Of a stretch of 7,161 nucleotides of DNA, positions 1 through 6,029 are shown piece by piece. A program made the translations under genes and the position numbers. The stretch covers positions 16,118 to 23,278 of the forward strand of contig NZ_JAFLSB010000026.1 in the NCBI RefSeq assembly GCF_022511165.1, in the 5' to 3' direction. The first letter of the stretch is position 1, and each line of letters begins with the position of its first letter. The notes under the pieces were generated by a model, which was not told the origin of the DNA, did no database searches, and saw only the letters and a list, made by a program, of their open reading frames with translations. Source of the stretch: Helicobacter sp. GTDB lineage: Bacteria; Campylobacterota; Campylobacteria; Campylobacterales; Helicobacteraceae.

Positions 1-1
1 T

Positions 2-454
2 CTCCTCTCTCATCTCAAAGAGATTCTTACTTTTTTGCTTAAAGAGGGTGTGAGCTTTAATATTTTGTGTGATATGAAGCAAACACATTTTGATCCTCCA
101 CTACCTGAACATATTAGTAACACTTTTAATGATATCACGCTTTTTGTGCTTGCAGGCTATACTTTTGAAAGTATAGAGCTTGAAAGTGATAGTATAAGCT
201 TTGAGGCAGGATTTGGGAATGAAAATATCGGCAGTATCGTGCGTATTGCTTATAGAGGTATCGTGCAAGTTTTGCTTCACGATAATGATTTGTTACGCGA
301 AGTACCATTATGGACAAATGTAAGTCACCCTTGCTTTTACAATCTCTCTACAGAAGAACTCGATCTTATTGCTTCTGTGCAAGAAGAGGGCTTAGAGCAT
401 TCAAGACTTGCTTTTACATCAAATCCGGAAAATAGTAGGTTTTTCAAAAAATAA
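2..454 (+). CDS. SspB-like protein (possible ClpXP adaptor family), 5' end missing
   Basis: The reading frame is open from base 2 to the TAA at 452-454, giving 150 residues with no stop. The gene begins upstream, and the TTG at 35 is only an internal codon. The pattern recalls SspB, the adaptor that hands ssrA-tagged proteins to ClpXP. A first helix (LKEILTFLLKEG) is followed by a strand ending in a conserved-looking D (FNILCD), a proline-containing PPLPEHI segment where SspB has VQVP, then an ITLFVLAGYTFESIELESD stretch matching the IVLNIAPRAVGNLEL region. A FEAGFG segment sits where SspB has FNARFGG, and a final helix/strand (IVQVLLHDN) where it has VLAIYAREN. About 55 residues follow, ending in RFFKK. 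SspB tails end in a short ClpX-binding motif, but whether this tail serves that role is speculation. The homology is judged by eye and the adaptor function is inference. The gene lies upstream of the cysteine-free redox-like pair in the same direction. Confidence 0.55.
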   Translation, partial: LLSHLKEILTFLLKEGVSFNILCDMKQTHFDPPLPEHISNTFNDITLFVLAGYTFESIELESDSISFEAGFGNENIGSIVRIAYRGIVQVLLHDNDLLREVPLWTNVSHPCFYNLSTEELDLIASVQEEGLEHSRLAFTSNPENSRFFKK

Positions 455-477
455 TTAACCTTTTAAGGAGAGTATTG

Positions 478-549
478 ATGAAATATGCTAAGATTCCTAT
501 TTCTCAAATAAGAATTTCGCCTCACAAGGAGTCTCTATGGATAGAGTAA
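478..549 (+). CDS. Possible 23-codon leader/small ORF
   Basis: An ATG at 478 is preceded by a full AAGGAG (465-470) at 7-base spacing, a stronger ribosome site than many real genes here have. The frame reads MKYAKIPISQIRISPHKESLWIE and stops with TAA at 547-549. It overlaps the next gene (ATG 537) by 13 bases in another frame, and that gene's own AAGGAG (526-531) lies inside this ORF. Ribosomes translating it would therefore cross the downstream start, which would fit translational coupling or a leader peptide. I recognise no family and see no signal peptide or membrane segment. It could be the decayed start of a former gene, or chance. No attenuator hairpin was found next to it. The strong ribosome site is the main evidence. 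Confidence 0.35.
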   Translation: MKYAKIPISQIRISPHKESLWIE

Positions 550-1211
550 ATCTTGAAGTCTTTAGATTCGAGGCAGGTGTGGATTATCTGCCCTATTATG
601 CCAAATTAGTTTTTCCTTTTACATCACAACACACCCTCACAAATTTGCTTGTCTTTTTAGACAATGAGCTCTATAACTATGGCTATGATAGGCAGTATTT
701 GACATTGCGTATTAATGGTATAGCCATTTTTGAGGATTTGGGTATCATAGAGCTTGTGCAGAGATTTGGTACTCAATGGCAGATTGAGCCATTGAGTACC
801 TATTATGCTTCAAAAGATTTACTGCTTAATCAAAAAGCATTGTGGAGAAAATATGAAACTTTCTTTGAATGGGCAGATTTTGTAAGCAATGAGGAGAAAG
901 AGGAGCTAAATAAATACTTAATGCTTAATCTCATCACACCCCTCAAAAATGAGCATTATTTGGGTGATGGATTCTTTTTATATCTTAAATGGCTTATCTC
1001 ACGCCACCCTGATAAGATTCAAGAACTTATGCGTTGGCTTTTAGATTCGCAAGGGGGGATTTTGCATTTTGTGAGTCTTGCAGATATGGTGTATCCACGA
1101 GCAAACGCGCTTGATGAGGAAATATGGGATTTTATGCGTGATGTTGTCTTTTCCTCTGAATCTAAACAATGTCAAGCGCTAGCGACTTTAAAGATAGGGC
1201 AAAAAGGATAA
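537..1211 (+). CDS. Fumarate reductase/succinate dehydrogenase iron-sulfur subunit-like protein lacking all cluster cysteines
   Basis: The protein has 224 residues and its ATG follows AAGGAG by 5 bases. An in-frame TAA at 489-491 rules out a much longer form. The N-terminus reads like FrdB/SdhB: LEVFRFEAGVDYLPYYAKLVF (residues 6-26) resembles the 2Fe-2S domain start, LRINGIAIF (57-65) sits where that family has the last cluster strand, and IEPL (83-86) then KDLLLN (93-98) match the family's IEPL...IRDLVVD. The C-terminal half has YLGDGFFLYLKWL (141-153) where SdhB has YLGPAALLQAYRW, and GILHFVSLADMVYPRANALDEEI (174-196) where SdhB has the cluster motif ending VCPKxLxPxxAI. The last cysteine position is Y (VYPR). 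The only cysteine is C212, outside any motif. It therefore probably binds no Fe-S cluster. A regulatory or scaffold role is inference. It may be what databases file under a Campylobacterota DUF (possibly DUF5644, from memory). The HdrB-like gene follows at 3 bases. Confidence 0.72.
   Translation: MDRVNLEVFRFEAGVDYLPYYAKLVFPFTSQHTLTNLLVFLDNELYNYGYDRQYLTLRINGIAIFEDLGIIELVQRFGTQWQIEPLSTYYASKDLLLNQKALWRKYETFFEWADFVSNEEKEELNKYLMLNLITPLKNEHYLGDGFFLYLKWLISRHPDKIQELMRWLLDSQGGILHFVSLADMVYPRANALDEEIWDFMRDVVFSSESKQCQALATLKIGQKG
768..800. repeat. Perfect 13-bp inverted repeat, 7-base loop, inside a CDS
   Basis: The arm GGTACTCAATGGC (768-780) and its exact complement GCCATTGAGTACC (788-800) flank the loop AGATTGA. 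The next outward pair is T/T, so the stem ends there. It lies in the FrdB-like gene and encodes residues 78-88, including the conserved-looking IEPL segment. There is no downstream T-run, so it is not a typical intrinsic terminator. Confidence 0.9.
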
Positions 1212-1214
1212 GTG

Positions 1215-2048
1215 ATGAAGTATATAATTTACGATAGATACGATAATACGCTCAATCCGCAGAGCTTACTTTGTAGCACAAAAGCACTTTTTGCAACCCT
1301 TGGCTTGGAGGTTATTTCTCCCACTTCAATTTCACCTGCTGGTTTGTTTGATTGCGGAGGGTATTGGGCGCGATTGGCACAAAAAAATGATTTATTGCAT
1401 AATGTTGCCTATAATCTTGCTTTAGCTAATGCTGCTGATGCTACGCTTGTGTTTGTTGAGGAGGACGCGTATGCAAATGCTTTTTATGCAAAATCCCTCA
1501 TAGAATCTCGCAGCCATATTATGCGCGAAATAGAGACGCAATATCTCCATAAATTTAATCTTTTATATGATAGTAAGGTACAAATGAGTTATTTGCCTGA
1601 TTTGCTTAATAGTATTGATATAAGTGCGCTTATTCAAAAAAGATTTACTCAATTTAGCACTGCGATTGTGCGCGGAGCATATCAAGGATATGTGCCAAAA
1701 AGCACAAATCATAGAATCTATGAACAAATTGACTTAAAAGTGCTTGAAACACCCATAGCAAACCAATACTACGCACATTTATTGCAGGTTAATCCACAAA
1801 GTGCGTTTTTCAATAGTGCAAGACTCTTTTTTGATTTAGCAGATTTGGGGGTGGATTTTATCCTTACCTATTCGTTGAGTCAATTTGTTATGCTTGATTC
1901 TTATCGCACAAAGCTTTGTAGTGTGTATAATCGAGACAATATTGCCCTGCCTATTCTTTTTTTGCCTCAAGCCTTACTTTTGGCTTTTGGGCAAGAAAGG
2001 AATAGACTTGGCTTTATGTATCATAATCAAAAGGTGGAGATATTTTAA
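1215..2048 (+). CDS. HdrB/SdhE(MfrE)-like CCG-domain protein lacking its cysteine clusters
   Basis: The protein has 277 residues. The start is ATG 1215, 6 bases after AAGGA (1204-1208). A GTG at 1212 is possible but sits too close to that site. HdrB-type proteins carry two CCG domains that bind unusual Fe-S clusters. Here the frame of both is visible without the ligands. YIIYDRY...CSTKALFATLGLEV (3-33) matches the YxxYPGC...ALGVEL start; DCGG (46-49) stands where CCG should be; NLALANAADATLVFVEEDAY (67-86) matches the A..GAD.IVT.CPSCY stretch with both cysteines gone. YLPDLLNSIDISALI (126-140) matches the HLL.VL..DIG..K. linker. In the second domain, LADLGVDFILTYSLSQF (208-224) lacks CxxC, and LPILFLPQALLLAFGQERNRLGF (245-267) matches PVLYFTQLLGLALG...LG. 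The cysteines left (C20, C47, C235) do not form a cluster motif. Loss of redox chemistry is inference. The stop overlaps the next start by one base. Confidence 0.72.
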   Translation: MKYIIYDRYDNTLNPQSLLCSTKALFATLGLEVISPTSISPAGLFDCGGYWARLAQKNDLLHNVAYNLALANAADATLVFVEEDAYANAFYAKSLIESRSHIMREIETQYLHKFNLLYDSKVQMSYLPDLLNSIDISALIQKRFTQFSTAIVRGAYQGYVPKSTNHRIYEQIDLKVLETPIANQYYAHLLQVNPQSAFFNSARLFFDLADLGVDFILTYSLSQFVMLDSYRTKLCSVYNRDNIALPILFLPQALLLAFGQERNRLGFMYHNQKVEIF

Positions 2049-2356
2049 TGCAAGCATTTTGGAAATTTCTTTTTGCGGCGGTGATTGGCGCAACTTGGTA
2101 TCATTTTGGTGGAGAAGATGCCGCTATGGCATTGGTATTTTTCTTTATTATCGTAGGAATGCTTTTTATGAAGCCCATTCGTTATCAGAATCCAGAAAGA
2201 CGTGAGCAATATATGCAAAAGATTCGCGAGGGTAGAGAGCGTAAGATTGCGCTTGAAAATGAGCGTGTCGAGGAATTGAAGCGATTAAAGCAAAGTGAGC
2301 GGGAGCAAGAGGAACGCTTGAAAAAAGAATTTGAAAAGCGTATTAATAAGCGTTAA
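2048..2356 (+). CDS. Small two-helix membrane protein with charged coiled-coil tail
   Basis: The protein has 102 residues and starts at the ATG of a TAATG overlap with the HdrB-like gene, so its translation is probably coupled. Residues 4-19 and 26-42 are hydrophobic and look like two membrane helices separated by a short GGEDA turn. Residues 49-102 are almost wholly charged (R, K, E with some Q) and should form one long helix or coiled coil, probably cytoplasmic given the many K and R after the second helix. No family is recognised and no catalytic residues are seen. The tight coupling suggests it works with the two cysteine-free redox-like proteins, for example as their membrane anchor, but that is inference only. 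Its end is followed by a 67-base spacer with a new promoter, so the operon may end here. No terminator hairpin was seen after it. Confidence 0.7.
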   Translation: MQAFWKFLFAAVIGATWYHFGGEDAAMALVFFFIIVGMLFMKPIRYQNPERREQYMQKIREGRERKIALENERVEELKRLKQSEREQEERLKKEFEKRINKR

Positions 2357-2378
2357 TTAACAAAATCAAAGTATTTTT

Positions 2379-2387
2379 TGCTATAAT
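2379..2387 (+). promoter_or_regulatory. Extended -10 promoter (TGcTATAAT) for the TerB/J-like gene
   Basis: TG at 2379-2380, one base, then TATAAT at 2382-2387, preceded by a T-run (2374-2379). This is the usual form of a housekeeping promoter in Helicobacter, where a -35 box is often absent. Transcription would start near 2394, leaving about 30 untranslated bases before the ATG at 2424, with AAAGGA at 2408-2413. Confidence 0.65.
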
Positions 2388-2423
2388 CGCGCAAAATTAT
2401 GGATAAAAAAGGATAAATATACA

Positions 2424-3338
2424 ATGGAAATCGTGCTTTTGCTCATAGCTGGGGTGGTTGTGTATTTTCTCTATAATACCCTACAAGAGTATCTTAAGAA
2501 TCCTCTCCATCCACAACAGCAACCTTATACAAATCGTGTAGATTCTGCGCCTATAGATTTTCATAATCCCTATGAGGAAATGGCACAAGTAGATAAGGTA
2601 AAATCAAGTGAATTTGGTGTATTGGCGGCAATTTTAGGCTCTGTTGTATGGAGCGATGAGAAAATATGTCCGCTTGAAAGAAAACTTCTTGATGAAATAC
2701 TTACAGATATGGCAGCAGAATCTAAAAATCCAAAGTTAAGCAAAGATGAATTAAATACTATTGTAATGGAGCAAAAAACTCCCACAATCCCACTTGATGA
2801 GCTATGTGATGAGTATGTGGCGCTTACAAAAGGTGAGTATAAAAAGCGATTAAAGGTTGTAGAATTTTTATTTGTTCTTGCTTATGCTGATGGTGTATTA
2901 AGTAGTGAAGAGAGCGATCGTATTGTTGATATTGCAGCATTCTTCGAGCTTACTAATGAGGATTTTAATGCGCTTTATGAGCAATTTGAGCAAGCTTATG
3001 CGCAAGAGGTAACTATGAGCGAGCAAGAGGCAAGAGCAATATTTGATTTGCAAGATTCTAGTGTAGATATGCCAAGTAAAGAAGTGCTTGAACAAAAATA
3101 TCACGAGCTTATTAAGGGTGCTAAGCAAAATATTTTTGACAATAAAAATATTAATAAAAGTTTTCGTGATACCTCACTTTCGCGCATTAAAGAAATTGAT
3201 AAAGCCTACGCCTTACTTACAAGCCTAGCAAAAGATTCACAAGAATCAGACACACAAAAAAGCCAAGAGATGCAAGATATACAGACTTCTTCAAATATCC
3301 AAGGGGAGGGTAAAACGCGTTCAGGTTGGAATTTTTAG
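2424..3338 (+). CDS. Membrane-anchored TerB-domain protein with HPD-less J-like domain (DjlA-like layout)
   Basis: The protein has 304 residues. Residues 2-18 form one hydrophobic N-terminal helix, and the rest should be cytoplasmic. A TerB-like all-helical region spans about 62-190. Its second half has the recognisable FLFVLAYADGVLSSEESDRIVDIAAFF (148-174), an acidic YADG..S..E pattern that in this family is linked to metal binding or protein contacts. Residues 218-270 resemble a J domain: helix II is VLEQKYHELIKGAKQNIF and helix III is SRIKEIDKAYALLTSL. The HPD tripeptide between them, needed to stimulate DnaK, is absent. The order membrane helix, TerB, J matches DjlA, a membrane co-chaperone, but without HPD classical DnaK activation is unlikely. 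The last 35 residues are polar and probably disordered (QESDTQKSQEMQ...). It has its own promoter upstream, and a sigma-54 site overlaps its stop codon. Confidence 0.7.
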   Translation: MEIVLLLIAGVVVYFLYNTLQEYLKNPLHPQQQPYTNRVDSAPIDFHNPYEEMAQVDKVKSSEFGVLAAILGSVVWSDEKICPLERKLLDEILTDMAAESKNPKLSKDELNTIVMEQKTPTIPLDELCDEYVALTKGEYKKRLKVVEFLFVLAYADGVLSSEESDRIVDIAAFFELTNEDFNALYEQFEQAYAQEVTMSEQEARAIFDLQDSSVDMPSKEVLEQKYHELIKGAKQNIFDNKNINKSFRDTSLSRIKEIDKAYALLTSLAKDSQESDTQKSQEMQDIQTSSNIQGEGKTRSGWNF

Positions 3339-3353
3339 GAATATTATTTGCTT
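3337..3353 (+). promoter_or_regulatory. Sigma-54 (RpoN) promoter candidate
   Basis: The GG at 3338-3339 (-24) and GC at 3350-3351 (-12) are exactly ten bases apart, with the flanks AGGAA...TTTGCTT. This matches the Campylobacter/Helicobacter flagellar form (GGAA...TTGCTT). A start about 12 bases past the GC, near 3363, would leave some 26 bases of leader with GGAGG (3378-3382) before the ATG at 3389. The -24 GG overlaps the TAG stop of the previous gene. It reads toward the 167-aa gene and the PhoH gene. Confidence 0.65.
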
Positions 3354-3388
3354 GAAAAATTGGTATTAGATTAAGGCGGAGGTATAAA

Positions 3389-3892
3389 ATGGATATTACA
3401 AAAATCAATCATAATGGTGTGCAGGGGTTGCTTGCTAATATCTATAATGTTCAGAATCAGCCACAAAATCTCAATGAAACAAGAGAGAGCGAACAAAAAC
3501 CTAATGGCGTAGATTCTGTCAATAATAGCGATAAAAGCACACAATCCCTTCAGTATGTTGATATTGCAAGACGTATGGAGGATAGGTTTTCGCCTTCAGA
3601 AGAACTCAAAAAGGCGCGTGAGATTGGTGGTGAGCTTGAAGGGGGATTTAATAACAAAACCTCATTTGAGAATCTTTCTTCTACATTGAGAAAACAAGGC
3701 TTAATTAATAGCAATGAGCAAGTAGCAATGGATTATTTAAAAAATCGCTCATCAAAGCTTGATTTTGATGAGTTTTCAAAAATTGCAAGCAATGACAATC
3801 ATAGCAAAGAAATGAAAGGACTTATAGATTCTGTAATAAAAACAATGGATTTTGTTGATAACGTTAATGGAGGCGTTTTGAGGGGGAGCTGA
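3389..3892 (+). CDS. Hypothetical protein, 167 aa, probable RpoN-regulated (flagellar-type) gene
   Basis: The protein starts at ATG 3389 behind GGAGG at 6-base spacing. I do not recognise it. Residues 1-55 are rich in N, Q and S with no signal peptide (MDITKINHNGVQGLLANIYNVQ...), a style common in secreted or assembly-associated flagellar proteins. Residues 57-165 look helical and charged, with IARRMEDRFSPSEELKKA, then LSSTLRKQGLINSNEQVAMDYLKNR and DFDEFSKIASND. There are no cysteines and no membrane helix. The sigma-54 promoter just upstream is the main clue to function, because in these bacteria RpoN mostly drives rod, hook and related flagellar genes. It does not match the FlgJ rod-binding or FlgM patterns I know, so no gene name is given. 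The PhoH gene starts on the next base after its TGA, so the two are likely co-translated. Confidence 0.75.
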   Translation: MDITKINHNGVQGLLANIYNVQNQPQNLNETRESEQKPNGVDSVNNSDKSTQSLQYVDIARRMEDRFSPSEELKKAREIGGELEGGFNNKTSFENLSSTLRKQGLINSNEQVAMDYLKNRSSKLDFDEFSKIASNDNHSKEMKGLIDSVIKTMDFVDNVNGGVLRGS

Positions 3893-5308
3893 TTGAGCGG
3901 CAAATGTTACTTACTTGATACCTCTATTATCCTAGATGATATACAAAATATCGTCTATTTGTGGCAGGATTCACAAAATACACTTTTTATTTCCGAAGTT
4001 GTTATCGAAGAGCTTGATAAAAAGAAAGATTTGCAGAGCGAGACAGGCTTTTTTGCACGAGAGTTTTTTCGCTGTATTAATAGTGATAACATAAATGATG
4101 AACCCATTGACAATGAAGCGCTTAAGAGTAAGGCACAAGGAAATGATGATTTGCAAAAAATCTATTTTCGCCTTGCACATATAAGCATCCCCATTATTTT
4201 GATTTATCGCCCTGTTTATAAGAGTATCCCACAAGAGCGTAGTTATAATGATTCTAAACTCATCGAAATTGCACAAGATTATCACTTACTCCTTCTTACA
4301 AATGATATTTCTCTCAAAATCCGCGCTCAAACGCAAGGTATAAGCGCCCAATCACTTTTTCGTGATAGGGTAGAAAATCCAAATGATATTGATTTTTGGG
4401 CATTTTTTGAGATGCACAAAGATAAACCTCTTGTGCATTTAAAAGATAATGAGGATTTTGCTAAACTCACGCAATGGTCTCTTATACAAGTTGATGAGCT
4501 TGATAATACCGATAGTTCATTGTATAAAACAGGAAAAAAAAGCTTTGGCTTAAAAATAGGCGGGGCATTTGAGGAGCTAAATCTTGATGAGATTTTAAAG
4601 GCTAATCAACCCTATATTATGCCAATTAACCTTGAGCAAAAAATGCTTTATGCCCTCCTTATACATTCTCAAAATAATCTTACTATCGCTACGGGTTCAA
4701 CAGGGAGTGGAAAAACACTCATTGCCCTTCAAGCAGGGATTACGCTTGTAAAAAATGGCGTGGTTGATGGGATTGTATATATGCGTAACACTATTACTGC
4801 AAATGACAAAGAGGCTGAACTAGGCTATCGCAAGGGTGATGAGGCGCAAAAACTTGGATATTTTATGTATCCACTTTATGGTGCGATTAATTTTACCATT
4901 GATAAACTACAAGAGCAGTCTTTAGCAAAGCGCATTGAGTATCGTGGTGAAGTCAATGGCATACAAAAGCAAGACGCAACAGAGTATTTCTTGCAAAAGC
5001 ATAAAATTGAGATTGTTGATATTGCTCACGCACGAGGCATTAGTATAGGCAATAAATTTGTGATTTTCGATGAAGTCCAAAATGCTTCAAATGCGACTAT
5101 TAAGCTTATTGGGACGCGCATAGGCGAGGGGAGTAAGATTGTATTTTTGGGCGATTGGGCGCAGATTGATCACCCTTACCTAAGTAAATTTCGCAATGGT
5201 GCATTAAGCCTTTTAAGTAAGGCACTCAATGATGATTTTATTGCTGGGATTCAGCTAAGACAGACGATTCGGAGTGATGTGGCAAGTTGGTTTGGAGAAA
5301 ATTTTTAA
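3893..5308 (+). CDS. PIN-PhoH family protein (PhoH2-type predicted RNA ATPase/ribonuclease)
   Basis: The protein has 471 residues. It starts at TTG 3893, immediately after the TGA of the previous gene, with a GGGGGAG purine run at 3881-3887 as ribosome site. An N-terminal PIN domain (about 1-150) carries acidic residues expected for metal binding: D9 in YLLDTSIILDD, E39/E40 in VVIEELDKK, D120 in SYNDSKLIEIA, and D138 in LLTNDISLKIRA. A PhoH ATPase domain (about 240-471) has Walker A GSTGSGKT (268-275), Walker B FVIFDEVQN (389-397), EIVDIAHARGISIGNKF before it, GEGSKIVFLGDWAQIDHPYL (411-430), and a C-terminal arginine segment QLRQTIRSD (454-462). PhoH2 proteins are thought to couple ATP-dependent RNA unwinding to PIN cleavage, and the length is normal for the family. 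The segment after Walker A (MRNTITANDKEAELGYRKGD) departs from the common IGYLPG form. It shares the putative sigma-54 transcript. Confidence 0.92.
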   Translation: MSGKCYLLDTSIILDDIQNIVYLWQDSQNTLFISEVVIEELDKKKDLQSETGFFAREFFRCINSDNINDEPIDNEALKSKAQGNDDLQKIYFRLAHISIPIILIYRPVYKSIPQERSYNDSKLIEIAQDYHLLLLTNDISLKIRAQTQGISAQSLFRDRVENPNDIDFWAFFEMHKDKPLVHLKDNEDFAKLTQWSLIQVDELDNTDSSLYKTGKKSFGLKIGGAFEELNLDEILKANQPYIMPINLEQKMLYALLIHSQNNLTIATGSTGSGKTLIALQAGITLVKNGVVDGIVYMRNTITANDKEAELGYRKGDEAQKLGYFMYPLYGAINFTIDKLQEQSLAKRIEYRGEVNGIQKQDATEYFLQKHKIEIVDIAHARGISIGNKFVIFDEVQNASNATIKLIGTRIGEGSKIVFLGDWAQIDHPYLSKFRNGALSLLSKALNDDFIAGIQLRQTIRSDVASWFGENF

Positions 5309-5333
5309 GAGGACGAAAAAATTAGGTGCAAAG

Positions 5334-6029
5334 ATGTTTTTTAGAATAACTCTCATCGTTTTTGCTAGTTTTGTGTTTGTCTATGGGGCGCGTCCTATGG
5401 TTACTGATGATGCAGATGTGGTTGATACACATTCTTGTCAGCTTGAGACTTGGGGGCTATATGATGGGAATTATGCGGAGTATTGGGCGGTGCCCGGTTG
5501 CAATATGTTTTGGAATCTCGAAATCAGTATGGGTGCGATGATGAGTAATGTCGCAGTTGAGGGTACAGAGGAGCGATTCCGCACACATCAGTTTGTGGCA
5601 GGGGCAAAAAAGATTTTTGGCGATTTAGAATCCAAAGGCTATAGCTATGGTTTGGTGCTGGGCAATGCTTATAATTTTTTGTATTCTAAATATCGTAACG
5701 ACCATTATGGCTATTTGCTTTTTAGCACAGCTTTTTTTGATCATACTTTACTTTTTCATTCAAATCTTGGCTATCGCTTTAAGCGCCACCAAGATGAGCC
5801 GCACATCTATCATTTTGGTTTAGGCTTGGAGAAGCAGCTCTCTAAAAGAATATGGATTCTCGGTGAGGGGCTGTATGAACGCACCGCTGATATGCAGTTT
5901 CAGGTTGGTTTGCGAATCTGGCTTTTACAAGATAAGATTCAGCTTGATGGCACTTATGGTAATGCCTTTAAGGGTGGGCAAAGCTGGGTGTCTATGGGGT
6001 TAAGATTTTTAAGTCCGGAACTATTTTGA
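5334..6029 (+). CDS. Outer-membrane beta-barrel-type protein with signal peptide
   Basis: The protein has 231 residues from ATG 5334. This start is chosen because it gives a clean signal peptide (MFFRITLIVFASFVFVYGA, cleavage probably after A19). The longer frame from 5274 would overlap PhoH by 35 bases and put a basic 20-residue extension before the signal. The ribosome site is weak (TAGGTG). The mature start RPMVTDDADVVDTHSCQLETW resembles a family of proteobacterial barrel proteins with RPLVTDDARxVDxxxCQxE, and C35 and C56 (PGCNMFW) could form a disulfide. The rest alternates hydrophobic and polar residues with aromatic girdles (YGYLLFSTAFF, LGYRFKRH, FQVGLRIWLL) and ends in MGLRFLSPELF, whose final F suits barrel assembly. 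The cargo, if any, is unknown. It overlaps the next gene by one base, which suggests a shared envelope role. It may be transcribed with the PhoH gene. Confidence 0.72.
   Translation: MFFRITLIVFASFVFVYGARPMVTDDADVVDTHSCQLETWGLYDGNYAEYWAVPGCNMFWNLEISMGAMMSNVAVEGTEERFRTHQFVAGAKKIFGDLESKGYSYGLVLGNAYNFLYSKYRNDHYGYLLFSTAFFDHTLLFHSNLGYRFKRHQDEPHIYHFGLGLEKQLSKRIWILGEGLYERTADMQFQVGLRIWLLQDKIQLDGTYGNAFKGGQSWVSMGLRFLSPELF

Noticed and set aside
35..454. TTG at 35 as the start of the first gene
   Set aside because: The frame is open upstream to the window edge and those residues complete the first SspB-like helix, so the gene begins outside the window.
768..800. The 13-bp hairpin as an intrinsic terminator
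   Set aside because: No T-run follows, and it sits mid-gene in an intact reading frame.
1885..2205. 106-codon + strand frame spanning the end of the HdrB-like gene and the small membrane gene
   Set aside because: It overlaps two better-supported genes in another frame, has implausible composition, and has no ribosome site seen.
3971..4285. Antisense frames, longest 104 codons, opposite PhoH and other genes
   Set aside because: They lie wholly inside strong + strand genes, have I/L/F-rich shadow composition, and show no ribosome sites or family motifs.
5274..5333. Longer N-terminus for the barrel protein, starting inside the PhoH gene
   Set aside because: It would overlap PhoH by 35 bases and add 20 basic residues before an otherwise perfect signal peptide starting at 5334.
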